Below, piece after piece: positions 21,261 through 32,879 of a stretch of 64,000 bases of DNA. How positions within the stretch are numbered: position 1 is the first letter of the stretch; each line of letters opens with the position of its first letter. Source of the DNA: Spirogloea muscicola (Eukaryota > Streptophyta > Zygnematophyceae > Spirogloeales > Spirogloeaceae); assembly GCA_009602725.1 (NCBI GenBank), contig WELB01000348.1, positions 1-64,000 on the forward strand, in the 5' to 3' direction. Position numbers and translations under genes: made by a program. Below the pieces are notes generated by a model. It was not told the DNA's origin. It made no database searches and saw only the letters and a list, made by a program, of their open reading frames with translations.

Positions 21261-21724
21261 TGGCGGTCCCGTGACCTGGCCAGGCACCAGCCCCCCGGGA
21301 TGGGCGCCGAAGCAGGGTAACTCCGCAGATTCCAGGGAGATTCTTGAATCTTTGGCCAAGATTTCTCTCTGCATTTGCGGCCCTCCCATTGCAGCGCCCA
21401 CAGTGGGCCCATTCGGGCGCGAGTCTGTGAAGTGGAGCCTCAACAGCACTGGTGAATGGGGCCCACAATAACCCCCTTGACGCCGCCCATGTGGGTCACA
21501 GAAAAGAAAATCCTACAAACTCGGAGGCCCCTACCTGGGCGGTCGAGCGCACCGGTAGAGGGAGTACACTGCAACTCCGCCAATGGCAGCCTCGGAGGCA
21601 GGAATTTTGGAGCGTGAATTCCCCAGATTCCAGTGAGATTCTGACGCTGCGGAAGCTTCCTGCTATTGAGAGCCCGCTTCCAAGGGGCGGGGTTGAAGCA
21701 GAGCATCACCTTAAATTAGGGTGA
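21261..21724. other. No gene recognised
   Basis: Moderately GC-rich. Two imperfect repeats of a GAGATTCT..GAATTCC-type segment suggest further repeat DNA. No exon supported. Confidence 0.3.
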
Positions 21725-21935
21725 TGGATGGGTTAAGGTTTAATGGTGACCACATCGGCGATGACGCGCGGGCCGCCGCCCGGCGTGGACGCAACCAAGT
21801 CCACACAGCGAGTGTGCAGTCCGTCCGGATGATGGGCATAATGATGTATTCTCCAGAGCGACAGTGTACCCCGCCTCCTGGAAAATGCCGAACATCGCAT
21901 CTCTGAGGAGGTCGTGTGCAGCGGTGCGTTAATCT
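21725..21935 (-). mobile_element. LINE zinc-domain fragment
   Basis: Minus-strand translation gives an R..AHDLLRDAMFGIF.EAGY.VALENTS-like stretch and a GDDARAAARR-region complement, aligning with the HDLLRDGMQGVFSEAGFKVA part of the LINE at 53382-54565. Frameshifted. Confidence 0.55.
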
Positions 21936-22540
21936 TGCTGCTCTTCCTTCTAGCTCTGTGATTCAGCCCCTTTCGGCCCTTTGGATCTTGTCCATTCTTT
22001 CTGGGTGGGCTTTTTACTGGGCTGGCCTCTCCCAGCCACCAGTTAATCTGGCCGCGCTTGCCCCCACCCCCCCCCCCCTTTTACAGCGCTCGCCCCCTGT
22101 GGAAGAGCTATTGCTCCACAAAGCTGTTGAAAGCCCCTTCGGACAATGTCTGGGCTGGATGTTCACAGCCCCCGCCCACTTTGGGAGAGCCACTTTCCTC
22201 TGCAGCCACGATGCAAAGTGGCTGCAGCGGACAGGAGCAGCTTACTACTCCCCAGTCAGCAGAAGAAGCCCTCCTCTGTCCTCCCTCTTTCCCCATACGC
22301 CATTTGGCCTCCTTTGAATCGTGTCCACTCTTATGGCCCTTTCGGACCTGTCAAGACCTTGTACCTGTACCTGTCCTTTGGGCAGGCCTCTCACAGCCAT
22401 TGCTGTAATATGGAAGAGCTGTTTCATTCATTCTTTGGGCTTGTTTATAGGGCCATTGCCTCCTGCTGTTCCTTCTTTTGCGGGTTGGCTTTTGACAGCC
22501 TTTGGCTCCATTGAAGGAGCTGCCTTCTATAACTCAATTT
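21936..22540 (+). repeat. Array of hairpin modules
   Basis: At least five plus-strand modules in 600 bp: about 21975-22045 (with CCAGTTAATCTGGCCGCGC tail), 22130-22200, 22330-22430, 22440-22475 and 22480-22525. Each keeps GGGCTGG..CACAGCC or a variant and a GGAAGAGCT-type end. Confidence 0.65.
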
Positions 22541-22794
22541 TTTGCTATTGTTTCCTCCGCTGGGCCTCTACTTGGCGCCCGCCAGGCGCGCCGCCTCGGC
22601 CGGCAGGAGATGCGGACCGGTCTTTCCCTGCAGCTAAGATCGGAGAGCAGGTGCGACATTGGATGTGCACATGCTCCGTGTTAGAAAGAGTGTACTATGT
22701 TAAATCTATACTGCTAGCTTCATATGGTCTAGGTCTAGCTGTCCTGTGTGGAGCTGCATTGTAGCGCCTTGGGATGCTCATGACGTCAGGGTTT
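22541..22794. other. Non-coding
   Basis: No exon, repeat or RNA gene recognised. Confidence 0.3.
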
Positions 22795-23105
22795 ATCCCA
22801 TGGTTTAGTGGATCGATTGGATCTCCACCGTAAGGTTTGGGGTCGATCCGTGAGATGCAGACCGTCGGGCGCTATGGCGCGCTATGGCTGCCGGGCAGGG
22901 GTCATCAGACACTGGAGGGCAGTTGGCCCTTGCTCTTCTCAACACCTTCGGGCCCGCCTAGTCCGCTCGCTTCCCAGGCGCCTTCGTAGCTGCTAAGCGC
23001 TTTAGGCCCCTCCGTCATTTGGCCCCTTCGAATCTTTGTCAATCTCTTTCGGGCTGGCATTTCACAGCCCTTTGTTGGCCCCATAAGGAGTGCCACTTCT
23101 TCCTC
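22795..23105 (+). mobile_element. Possible tRNA-derived SINE with LINE tail
   Basis: GTTTAGTGGATCGATTGG (about 22803-22820) and GGGGTCGATCC (about 22839-22849) are spaced like the A and B boxes of a tRNA-type polymerase III promoter. The region then runs into a LINE-type UTR (GGCCCCTTCGAATCTTTGTC) and hairpin module (23050-23100) ending GCCACTTCTT. The cloverleaf does not fold cleanly, so it is not an intact tRNA gene. A chance tRNA-like sequence beside a LINE tail is the alternative. Confidence 0.35.
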
Positions 23106-23279
23106 CCAGTCGCCGCCTCCATCGGTCGCCGCCGCCGTTGCCGCCGCCGTCGCCACGCCATGGCCGGCGCGGCTCAACACTCCGATGAGTACGGGGAAGA
23201 CGACGTGAATTCAGTGATGGAGGGCCTGAGTGGTACAAAGTCAAGCGCATCTACAGATGTACATCACCTGCTGCTTAGT
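23106..23279. other. Short GC-rich spacer
   Basis: CGCCGC-rich sequence with no recognised feature. Confidence 0.3.
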
Positions 23280-23600
23280 AAACCCGCTCAATCACCACGG
23301 GTCAGCAAGTAGAGGTCGCTGATCGAATCCTGAATATTGGACGGCAAATCTTAAGCCCTTTTGCCACCTATATTTTCCCCAGCTCTCAGACGCAAGGTGC
23401 AAGCCTAAGCTCGCTACAAGTAGGCTGATACACAATGCGAAGGGAGGAAAAACGATTTCGTGTATTTGAAGGGAGGGGAGTTGCGAAGGAGGGCCAGTCC
23501 ACACTCCCCTTCGCAAACCCATGAGGGTGTCTTCCTGAAGGCGGGTTGCACCATCGCTGATGAGAACTCCAGCATCGCCCATACATTTTGGGCCGGATGG
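23280..23600 (-). mobile_element. LINE C-terminal fragment (type A tail)
   Basis: Minus-strand frames read IVYQPTCSELRLAPC and a block aligned with the LSFLRHRVSACLQRAQ region of the copies at 1 and 58480, ending next to a UTR with ACATCACCTGCTG (reverse sense) as in 34300 and 59165. Decayed. Confidence 0.5.
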
Positions 23601-23689
23601 CTGTTTCCACGCCCGAAGTTGTCGCGAGCCTGCTGTGGGGGCGCTCCACAGCACAGCCACGTTGTTGTTTGATTGCTTTGTCTCCAGTA

Positions 23690-23930
23690 GACTCAGTGGT
23701 CTCTACGCTTTCCGGCTACTTTGAACCACGTTCAGGCTTTTCTGGGCTGGTGTTCTACAGCCCTCGCTCCCTTTTGAAAGAGCTGCCCTTTTCTCGAATA
23801 CACAAGTTTCCACATTCTTTTGTGGGCTGGCCTTTCACAACAAACAACCAGCTCTTCTCAAGTGTGGCGATGGCTGTGAGAGGCCAGCCCAATAGGAATG
23901 GAGATGGTCCGCAGGTTCACGGCCCTCTCG
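23690..23930. repeat. Opposed hairpin modules
   Basis: Plus-strand modules at about 23735-23790 and 23820-23850, and a minus-strand module at 23860-23915, forming an inverted arrangement. Confidence 0.55.
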
Positions 23931-24330
23931 CCGTTGAAGGAGTTGCTTCTCTACAATCAATTGAGGAGGTGGGCTATGGGGCCGGCAAGGTGGCACGTAC
24001 CAAGGAGCGGAATTAAGCAGATCACCCTGCTAGTGACGACTTCGTCGCACTTGCGGTTAACGTCCACGGGGCGTTTGTGTCTTGCGGGCTCGACCTACTC
24101 CAGTCCATCGCGCGGCGTGCTGTCATATGCCGTCAAGGGCGGCAGAGCGAGCAGCCCGCGTCAGGTCGCTCAATCAGGTGTACAAGAGCGCCAGCCGTTC
24201 CTCTGCAGCATTCAACTTATGTTTGCCATGCACTTGCGGGCAGGCTGCGCTTTGGCTGCTGCCTCCAAGTTCCGACAGGGCAACGCTATTCCGCCATCTA
24301 GTCACTCCGATCTGCATATCCCAATCAGAA
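23931..24330 (+). mobile_element. LINE C-terminal fragment (type GFRQGD)
   Basis: Reads SDDFVALAVNVHGAF, CGLDLL.S.ARRAV..RQG, then a HALAGRLRFGCC..RQGNAIPPS stretch and SDLHI..RNY, matching the order in 59590-60020. Several frameshifts. Confidence 0.6.
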
Positions 24331-25100
24331 ATTATGCAGCGTCCATTTGCCGAAGTCATGGAGAGTAGTTCTGTAGATTGGTGCTTTCGGCCCTTACGGA
24401 CCTTGTCCATTCCTTCACAGCCACTGCCCTTAGGTAGAAGAGCAAATTATCTGGGCTAGGCTCTCACAGCATAGCCTTATCTGGGAGTAGCTGTTTCGTT
24501 TTTCCGACGTGCGACCCTATTGATGAAGCCACTTGCGTAGGTGTATAATTTAGCACTTCCCAGCCCCATCGGACCTTGTCAATCTTCCTTTGGGCTGGCC
24601 TTTCACAGTCATCGACCCCCTTTGGCTTTCAACCCAACTTGCGGCTCTTGGCAGGGGGTTATTGAGCTGCTAGGAGCTGTAGTAGCTACTTGCTCTGAAG
24701 AATGGTTGGCGGTTTTGGATTGCAATTTACCCTGTACCTTGTCCGCTCTGTTGTGCTGGCCTATTCCAGGCTCCACCCCCTTCGGAGGCGCTTTATCCAT
24801 ATCGGGCTACCACGTGACGGTGGGCCTGGGCCTCAATTACCGCATCGATGACTAAACCCTCTTGCCCGCCTTGACGACGGAGTCCCTCTTGCCTTCGCCC
24901 GAGGGCCAGTCGAGATAATGGAGCACGCTCGACGGGACCGCCGTGCACCACTTAAGGGTGCCCGGGAAACTTCTTAGGGCTCTTCCAGCTATGTGGCAGC
25001 TATATCTTCCGGGCTGACCTCTCACAGCCAGCGCCTTTACACTGAATATAGCTGCTATGATGTGGCAGCCCAAACGCCTGAGCAGTACTATGGAACTCCA
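24331..25100 (+). repeat. Hairpin modules
   Basis: Modules or fragments at about 24390-24430, 24565-24625, 24740-24790 and 25005-25040. 24830-25000 has no recognised feature. Confidence 0.45.
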
Positions 25101-25820
25101 TTGGCACTACGCGGTGCTTGCTAATGGGACGGTAAATCAACGTAGCCCCTACTTTATGTTGGTGATATTGTGCTCCTTCGTGAGCTGCAAAAACAGCGCT
25201 TACAGGGAAAGCACCTCTGGTTGCGGAAGTGCCGCACACATTTGTTTCCCCAGCTCAACGGGCAGAGGCGGTCTTGTGAAGCTGCCAAGTTGAGTCGTGA
25301 AGATCTTCCAGTTGTCTTTGTCTTGCTATGCTGGCTGCCCGACACCTGCACAGAAAGCCCTTGTTGGTGTCACTTGCAATCAATGTAACAGGAGCGGCCC
25401 ATTGGCCATAAAGCATTTAATGGACAAACGGTGGTGGACTGCTCAGTGCTGTGAGTGTGAGCTTCTTGATCACTAGGACCTGGTTCAATGAGTGGCTACT
25501 TGGTCTGCTATTTGCTTCGTCCTTCCATTTTGAGTCGTCCTTATTTCGCCAGTCCGTTCTCTGCGAATGAAACCCCGGAACACATTGCCGTCCCCTTTAG
25601 AAGAGCCTTCGCTTTCGTTTTTCTGGCGCCCGCGCAGAGCTGCCACCGCGGCTTGCACCGCCTGGCAGGAAATGGAGTGTGTATGAAGATATTGAGGGCC
25701 TGTGTGGCCAAGTACAAAGGCGGGGGGGGGGGGGGNGGGGGGGGGGGGGGGGCGCTGAGCGGCGCCGCGTCAGTCTGGGCTCCTTTGGCTCGGGGCGCGT
25801 TTTCTGCCCCAAGGCGGCCA
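25101..25820. other. No gene recognised; G-run with ambiguous base
   Basis: No exon could be supported. A G-run of more than 30 bases with an internal N lies at about 25721-25752, so the local sequence length is unreliable and frames across it should be ignored. Confidence 0.4.
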
Positions 25821-25920
25821 CCCGAGGGAAGACGATTTATTCCCCCTCGCCATCGACATTCACCAGGCGTTTGGCGCTAGGTGGCTCGAGCTCCTCAACC
25901 GGCTCTTGCGCAGCGCTGTA
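25821..25920 (+). mobile_element. Short LINE fragment
   Basis: One frame reads DDLFPLAIDIHQAFGARW and LELLNRLLRSA, aligning with the DEF.ALAVDVHGAFG..WLDLL.RLARRA block of other LINE copies. Confidence 0.6.
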
Positions 25921-26990
25921 TCCAGTGTTCGTAGCTATTAGCTGCTCTAGCGCTTTCTCCGGCCCCTTCCATTCGAACTTTGTTCACTTCTTCTTTTTGG
26001 GCTGGCCATTCACAGCCATCGCCCTCTACTGGAAGTATCTCTCTGGAGGAAGGCTCCTAAAATGGGGCGAGGGCTGTGAATGAAAATATAACAGCTACTT
26101 CCACTCACAGCCACTCATCGCCCTCTGCTGGAAGAGTCTATTTTACTTCCATGTAGGGCAATGGCTGTGAGGAGCCAGCGCAAAGCCCTGAACAAGGCCT
26201 TAGAGGGCCGGAAGGAAAGGTCTTTGTGTTCAATGACACAAAGACACTCGTCGTAACGTCGTGACTGCGATTGAATGCTCAATAACACCTAGTCAGCCTC
26301 CTTTTGGATGAGCTTAGTAAGCTTAGATTAAATTCTTAGCCCGGCTGGCCAATTACAGCCATCCCCTCTACTGGAAAAGTCTTGTCTACTCAGCAAGTCC
26401 AAAAGGGGCCAGAGGGCTGTGAGAAGCCAGCCCGAAAAGAGTGAACAAGGCCTAGATGGGCCGGAAAGTGCTAAATACGCAGCTATGAAAGTAACAAAGG
26501 GACGATCACTTAGTGACCAAGGCCAGCTGTGAAAGGCCAGCCCAGGTTAAGAAAGACTCTTCCAGGAGGGAGCGATGGCTGCAATTGGTCAGCCCAAAAG
26601 GAATGAACAAAATTCAAGGACCCAGAAGGGCAAGAGCAGCCAAGAGCAGCCCACTGACTTGCTACTTGCCAGTCAGGCCAGCAACAATACGCGCGTCCGC
26701 TGTGAGCCGCTCTTTTGATGTTGACATTAGAAGGAGCAGCTCTTCGAAAGGGGGCGACGGCTTTGAAAAGCGAGCCCACAATAAATTGAACAAGATCTAG
26801 AGGAGCCGATGAATCTTAGAGGATATCGAGGGTGCCTGCTGAGTAAGCTCTAGACAGCATTTGCAAAGTTGATAGAGATTAGTAGCAGGAAAAGAATGTG
26901 GCTCTACCAAAAGGGGCGAGGGTTGCGAATGGCCAGCCCAGACAAGGTAAATGGACAAGGTCCACAGGGCCGAGAAGGTGCTAAAGCACA
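25921..26990. repeat. Dense array of hairpin modules, mostly minus
   Basis: Plus modules at about 25975-26040 and 26100-26135, then minus modules at 26040-26085, 26145-26215, 26395-26465, 26520-26600, 26735-26800 and 26890-26970. Several follow one another with under 100 bp between, giving tandem and inverted pairs. Confidence 0.6.
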
Positions 26991-27774
26991 AGCTATGCAA
27001 TTGTCTACATGCAAATGGAAGCTCAGGAAAGGAGTCGCCCCACCTTGATTCAGCCTGAGGAGGCAGCCAGGGCACAACCAGCGAGATGCAGGCGATATGC
27101 AGGGAAAATTCAGACAGGGAAACCAGCATTCAGGACACCAGGTCCAAAGAGCCAACGGCGTAAGAAAGTAAGACTTTTCTCCATTGGAAAAGCACGCACT
27201 AATTGCCAATGTGGGTGGGCACTTAAGGGTAGCCACTGCATTTAAAAAGCTGGCACCACGGATCTGTGTATGTAGACCTTGATCAAAGGTAAAGCATCCC
27301 TAATTGACAGTCCCGATGCTTCAATCCCGTTAAAGGGCATTCCAGGCATCAAATGCCATCCAGCCAAATCATTATAAGCAAGGCGAGATCCTCATGCAGG
27401 AGTCAGCATCAGGAAGGAGGTTCCGATCATCAAAGGCAAGATCCTCATATAGGAGGACCAACACCAAGACCTGCACTCCGACATGCCTTCCATCCAATTT
27501 CACTCCTGCATATCCACCATGAGAACTTTAGCCAACACCTGGCATGTGTAGAATTTGATCTGCTCAGCAGATTGACATTCATGAGATGCTGGTCTGACCT
27601 CCCACGCTGTGCCTCTAGGACCAGCTTCTGACTGCTTCTGGTTGCTCTGTGATGCAAGAAGCTAGCTAGAACCATGTCTGCTCACTTTCCTGCTGCTTGA
27701 CAACGATCATGATTGCTGCCCGATTGTAAGCAGCTGATCAGTTGCCCGTGCACAAATCACCGTCATGACGAACA
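26991..27774. other. LINE tail relic, then unique sequence
   Basis: 26991-27130 on the minus strand is a degenerate LINE tail related to 9020-9180 (shared GCCTGAGG.GGCAGCCAGGG). From 27240 to 27774 two short AAGGC.AGATCCTCAT repeats are visible; no exon supported. Confidence 0.4.
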
Positions 27775-29208
27775 CTCACCTCCTCATTGAAGTCAATCTG
27801 ACCTAGCGGGTCAACCCCAATGCCGTTGTCCACCTCCTCCATCTGATCATCGTCTTTGAAGCAACAATTAGGCTACAAGGCGGGAGGAGTGTTGTCCTGC
27901 ATGTCCATCGTGAGAGCGAGCCATCTGCAGACTTAGCAGAAGCAGTTGCATGAGCCCTTGCACACAAGGACCAAATTGGTGTGCCTTGTTGTAGAGTCTT
28001 ATTGTCTTAAGACTAGCTTGGCGGATAAGGGGCAGTCCTACCATGGAGCTGGATGGTGGGCTGCCAGATTGTACTGGGGAGCATGCTCCCTCCTGTTGTA
28101 CACCTTGCACAGTGCTGTAGAGATCTACACATAAGTAGTTGAAAATGGAGGTGTCAGCCTAGCTTCGTGATCAGCATGCATCACAGAACCAAAGGCAATG
28201 CAAAGACTGGGACCATAGAGCAATATAGGAACCTGAGGGAACGGCTTGCCTTGCCATGCATAGAGATCAGGTTGTTGTATCATACTTGCATACATCTCAA
28301 GGAGGCGCAATCAATGTGGGCCAAAGAGCAGCTGAGACATACATTTATCCATACATAAGACTTACATCAGGTGCAAGCTCGCCATTGTCAGCAGGCCCCC
28401 ACTTGACGTACTGCACCATCATCCAATCTGTTCGTGTTCTGAGAATTTGAGACTGTCCATGATAGTACTGTAGAACGGTCCTCGTTCCAACCAAAATGTT
28501 GTTGTCATTGATGTCCCCCACAAAGTCGGAGTCCCTCCATGCCCCAATTATAGCGCCGCCTTCCCTTTCCCTGACTTGCCTGTCGATATTGCCTGGTGGT
28601 CCACTCAAAGGGCTAAACACATGCCGGGGATGACTCCCATTGCATCGGTGACCTGTTTTCCGGCAAAAACATCATATCCTGTCATGGATTTTCTCAGAAG
28701 GTGCCACGAATGGGAACATAGCAAACAAAATATCTGTAGCAGGCTTCCTAGCTTCATGGATCTCACACACTCATGGCTGTCAGGACGCAAGTCACTTAAG
28801 TTGGACTGAGCCAGCAGCGCGCACATCATTGCAAGAGTCGGCTATGCATTACCGGCTGCCTCACTCCTAAGAGTACTGACAGTCAGTACAGATGTTTCCA
28901 TTACAATGTATGCGTGGAAGAAGGCTGCATCTACCGTCAAGGACCCCAAGGTTCGCAGGATGTCCAATGTGCACGTCTATGTCAGGTACCAACCTAGTCT
29001 CCTGCTCAGTAACCTGGTCACGCCCGGCAATTCTTCTCCTCAAAAATAAGATAGCCTCAACATCTGTGGGTTCAAATGTCAGTCTCCACGAGCTGGACAA
29101 AGGTATGCCTTGGTTGTCAAGATTCTGTTGGAGGTCCCGGTAAACATGGTGGCAGCGCAGGCACGGCAATAATTGGGCCACCAAGCCAGGTGCTGGCTCT
29201 GCCAGCAT
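27775..29208 (-). pseudogene. Decayed NAC transcription-factor gene (copy B1)
   Basis: Duplicate of the intact gene at 37785-39445. Exon equivalents: 29208-28935 (CLRCHHVY, SSWRLTFEPTDVEAILFLRR), 28678-28366 (REREGGAIIGAW, TDWMMVQY), 28295-28233, from 28103, and from 27872. Exon 2 is 313 nt against 317 in B2, a net frame change with a one-base deletion near its start. Exon 4 lacks the Pro-Ala repeat and its donor is in another phase. The last exon is cut by the duplication breakpoint at 27775, where a GTGAGT replaces the rest of the acidic tail. Unlikely to make a full NAC protein, though the first exon is still open and could give a short product. Confidence 0.8.
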
Positions 29209-29985
29209 CTGCACAGATGTTACGATTGCAGAGGTTGTAGAAGGGAACTCTTTCACGCATCTAGTCAGCCACTGCCTACATTGTGTCACGCTATTTTCCC
29301 TTAGGCGGGCAAAGGAAGTAAGAGTAGGTGACCGGCGATGGGCAACCGACGAGCAACCAACAAGGCGAGGGCTACCTTAAGCAGTTTGCTTCTACCAGGA
29401 CGTTCTCAAGTGTGGCGCTCGTCAGCTGCCTGGGATGCCGGCCCGACCAAGAGCTAGCTCCTCATCTACCATCTTGGTATTCCGCGTGACAAGAGCGGTG
29501 CATGCAGACCGTCGCCTGCGAGCTGGTCAGCACGGAAGGACTTGGCAAGGTCGAGTGATGAATGCCGCCTGCTCGGTCGAAGGCCGCAACATTGTCCAGA
29601 CGAGCTAGTGGACGCTCAGAGAGGGCCAGATTGAGAGCAGAAGAACGGGCTATAGCAGCCCCGGTGCTGGATGGCCAGAGTCATCTGCACTGTGAAGAAG
29701 AGCACATCGGTCCTAGTAGCTCAGAGGGTTCACCAGAGCAAGCAGGCTGCCCGCCGAGCTTGCCTCGCAGCGCTGGAGGGAAGCGGCGAGCGCTGGGCTC
29801 GTCGCGCGCCCGCTAGCCGCAGCGAGCGGCGGTGCAAGCGCTGGCGGCGACCGTGGCGCCGCGGGCAGCACTGCCGAGCACTGGCAACGGGGGGGCAAGG
29901 GCTGCTGGCTAGCTCGGCAGTGATGCCGGCTGCAAAGAGGACCGGGGAGGGGGCGTGGGTTGGGCACTTCTGGGGGGAGCGGTTC
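29209..29985. other. Upstream region of NAC copy B1, GC-rich toward the end
   Basis: No gene recognised. The minus-strand frame of NAC exon 1 stays open upstream for about 50 codons in B1 and longer in B2, so the true start may lie here. From about 29700 the sequence is a GC-rich repeat shared with B2. Confidence 0.35.
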
Positions 29986-29989
29986 CTTT

Positions 29990-30028
29990 CCTAGACCTAA
30001 ACCCTAGACCCTAAACCCTAAACCCCAA
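29990..30028. repeat. Interstitial telomere-like repeat (B1)
   Basis: About five degenerate CCCTAAA units (CTAGACCTAAACCCTAGACC and on), the plant-type telomere motif, embedded in GC-rich sequence. The equivalent in B2 is at 40231-40262 and differs in unit number. Confidence 0.85.
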
Positions 30029-31189
30029 ATTCTCTATGGGCAATGCGGTCCCTGCTGCCCATGCCGGCAATGCGGCCCCTCGGCGCGGCAGCGTCGCAAG
30101 CTCGCCCACTGGCGACGCGCCGCCGGCAGTGCTTGGCAAGGCCCTCTCGGCACCGGCGGCGTCAGAGTGCCGGTTACAATCAGCATACACGATGGGCCGA
30201 CGCTCAGGGCCCGTGAGCCCGCTTCCCCCCCCCGCGGCCCGCCCCCCCAGGACCCCGCCGCCACGTGGGGCACGATTGGCGGCTTTGCTGCTACAGGATC
30301 ATCCGCCAGAAAATGCGCCCCAAGTGAGCAAAGCCGGATAGCGGCACGTGGTCCGCCGACAGCCAATAGCGAGCGCGCCAGGGAGCAGCACCGACACTGG
30401 CCGGCGCCGGAGCCGCCGTGGGCACCTCTGTCTCAGCTTCGTGGCACAGAGAGTCGTCGCGGTGCCGCCGTGGGGGGTGCTTGCAACGCAGATCCCGGGC
30501 ACAGAGGAGGTCGCATTTCTGCTTCGCGCGGGCGGGGCCCTGCCGCCCAACTGCCCGCCCACCCAGTGCGGGCCCCGACGGAAGCCTTGACCGTATCGCT
30601 AGAGCCGGAATGGCGCTTGATTCGGCTCTCTGCTTCTCGTTGGTTAGCCAGGGCGGGCGGCAACAAGTGCTTTTTGGTCACGCGCGCGGCTCTGCAATGA
30701 AGGCTCTCCGCCCTGCTAAACTACCGGCCGCCTGAATGACTTACCGGCACGCTGCCAAAGCGGGACGGCGACTCCCGGCTTCTTCTCTCGCGGCGAGGGC
30801 CCCGTCACCGGGGCCAGAAGTCAGTTTAATGGACCGCTAACCGCGGGGGGCGGGGCGCCGCACAGCAGACGGCGACGACCTATTTGAGCACGGCGCGCTC
30901 CGTAAATACGCCTCTACTCTTTTTGCCATGCGAGCCAGCTCTGGCTCTCAAACCTGCTTCAACTGTTCCTGGGTTGGCCGGCCTCTCACAGGCGTTGCCT
31001 TATGTGGAAGGAACTGAATTTGTTTTTTCTTTCTTCCTTTCTAGCTCTAGCCCGGCCGCCGGGGTTAGGTTAGTCACAGGTTAGCTTAGCTAGGGCGGCT
31101 AGCTTCCTCGCGAACGTCCGTCAACGAGGAGGGCCGCTGACCCGCGCTTGCGGGGTTTAATCGCCGGTGGGAACGACGGCGCCAGAGGC
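30029..31189. repeat. GC-rich repeat block of duplication B (copy B1)
   Basis: Very GC-rich, many long frames in all phases, no recognised domain, present in B1 and B2. The sequence CTTGGCAA at 30132-30139 is the empty site of the retroposon insertion seen in B2 at 40389-40510. Confidence 0.5.
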
Positions 31190-31700
31190 GCTGCTTTTGG
31201 GCGCCACGACGATGCAGCCATTACCAAGAAGAAGGGGCCGCCCATTACAAAGCGCCTTCCTCCCCAGTCGTGGCGCCCTTGGCTAGCAGCTTCCAGCGCC
31301 GAGCGCCCCACCCCTGCGGCCCCCACCGCCGCGCCGGGAAGCAGCCGTTGCCTGAGTCCGCGCGACTGCACCCTTCCCCCTCCGTGGATGGCCCGCCGAA
31401 TGCGGTCGAGGTCCAGGGCGGTCGTGGCCATCGACGTCGTCGAGTACGTGCCAAGCGCCACCGGCCACGACCTCGTCGCAGTGCGCACTATCGAGCCTCA
31501 CTTTGCAGCTGCACTTCTCAGCTTGTCTGTTTGTCCTTGGCTGGTGGCCGAGGTAAGAGTGTGGCGCTGATGCCCTTGAAAGCCTTCTGTGTCCAAGGCT
31601 GGGCTTCCCACCATCTCGGCCTGGTGACCTGGCATGTGCAAGAATTGCTTAGCTCCTGAAAACACTGTGTGCACAGCGCGCAGCATCGATGTTGTTCATG
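31190..31700 (+). repeat. R4 repeat with conserved short frame
   Basis: The plus frame reads RAVVAIDVVEYVPSATGHDL, and near-identical peptides occur at 41775-41890 and 37540-37640, with a weaker minus-strand copy at 57215-57400. The conserved peptide suggests a mobile-element ORF piece, but no family was recognised. Confidence 0.4.
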
Positions 31701-32879
31701 TTAGGGCCTGCACATTCAGCACTAGTTGAGTCATGATTTCAGCAAATGTGGGTGAATCAATCGATCAACCCGCTTACTACAGCCTGGCTTCACTTGACAG
31801 CTAATCTTGGTCATTACTGAGGCTGGCGCCGCAATCATGGAGGCTTGGAAGTCCACTGCAGGTGTATGCAGGAAAGCAGAGTGTCTGCAGCGAGCTGCGC
31901 TGCGAGCAATCACCACTGTCAAGAATTGTTCGTGTAGCATAAGTGACCTAGATACTGTCTTATCCTTCAGCAAACTCACAACAAGCATCCTTGACCTGGA
32001 CCACGAATGCAACAATATCCTTCGGGTCAGTTTGTGCCTTGCCTGGCCAAAATTCAAGCAAGCATTGCTGTTCTCCTCCATCTTTGTTGACAGATTTGCG
32101 ATTGTGCTAGGAGTCTTCCTGGACAATCTATCTCAAAGCGAGGTTCTCGACCGTTTTGTTACCTGCCTTACTTTGCTCCGCTCTGCTCCAGGCTCTTCAG
32201 ACCCGACAAAGTATGTCAACAATTCATTGCTTGCCAAAGCAGAGTCTGACATTCTATTGTGGGCTGCAATGCTGCAGGCTTGGTTTCCCTGTCTATGCAC
32301 TTCGGCAGGCTTAAGTATCGCCCATGACAGGTTTGAGATTCAGTCCAAAGAGACAGTCCAGATGCTGAACGAGAGATATGCTTAAGGAGTAGTCACTGGC
32401 ACGACCTATGATGTTGGCTAGCTATGAGCTTATGAGCATATCTCGTGACTTGAGCTTATTCTGTTTGATGGGCGTCGGAGCTCGTATTGACTAGACTTAC
32501 GACGTCTCTCAATACTCTGGAGAGTGTCAGCTGCCTATTAGCAGCTGCTTGCAGATGTAATCATCACGCACAAGTAAATGATTTCCCGCCTAGCAATTGT
32601 ACCCACTCTTGGAGGTTTGTCCATTGACAATGTCAGCACAACTCAAGAACGATGGCCACGAGCAAGTGATTTCTTCATGAGCTACTACATGCTTCTATGG
32701 AGCTTGCGAGTCATCCAAACTCCTGCAACCAGTGAACCTGCTAAGACGACCAAGATAGTGCACGATGACATAACATATGTCAGACAGCTGTCACGACCAA
32801 CATCTGTTCAGCACAACAATGGCCATCCTTACACATACGGAAAGGTATGGCAGAATGTACTCGTCCACTTGATTGGAGG
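31701..32879 (+). other. Conserved open frame, strand uncertain
   Basis: In B1 the plus strand has a 192-codon frame (31807-32385; ILDLDHECNNILRVSLCLAW, VLGVFLDNLSQSEVLDRF); in B2 (42196) the same frame breaks at about 42640. The minus strand is also open for about 130 codons. Most B1/B2 differences change the plus-strand residue, which argues against strong selection there. A second plus frame lies at 32578-32907. Unknown function; possibly LINE ORF or host relic. Confidence 0.25.

Noticed and set aside
22795-22870. Functional tRNA gene
   Set aside because: A- and B-box-like sequences are present but acceptor and T stems do not pair; kept only as a possible SINE head.
29990-30028. True chromosome end
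   Set aside because: Only a few degenerate telomere units, with unique and duplicated genes continuing on both sides.
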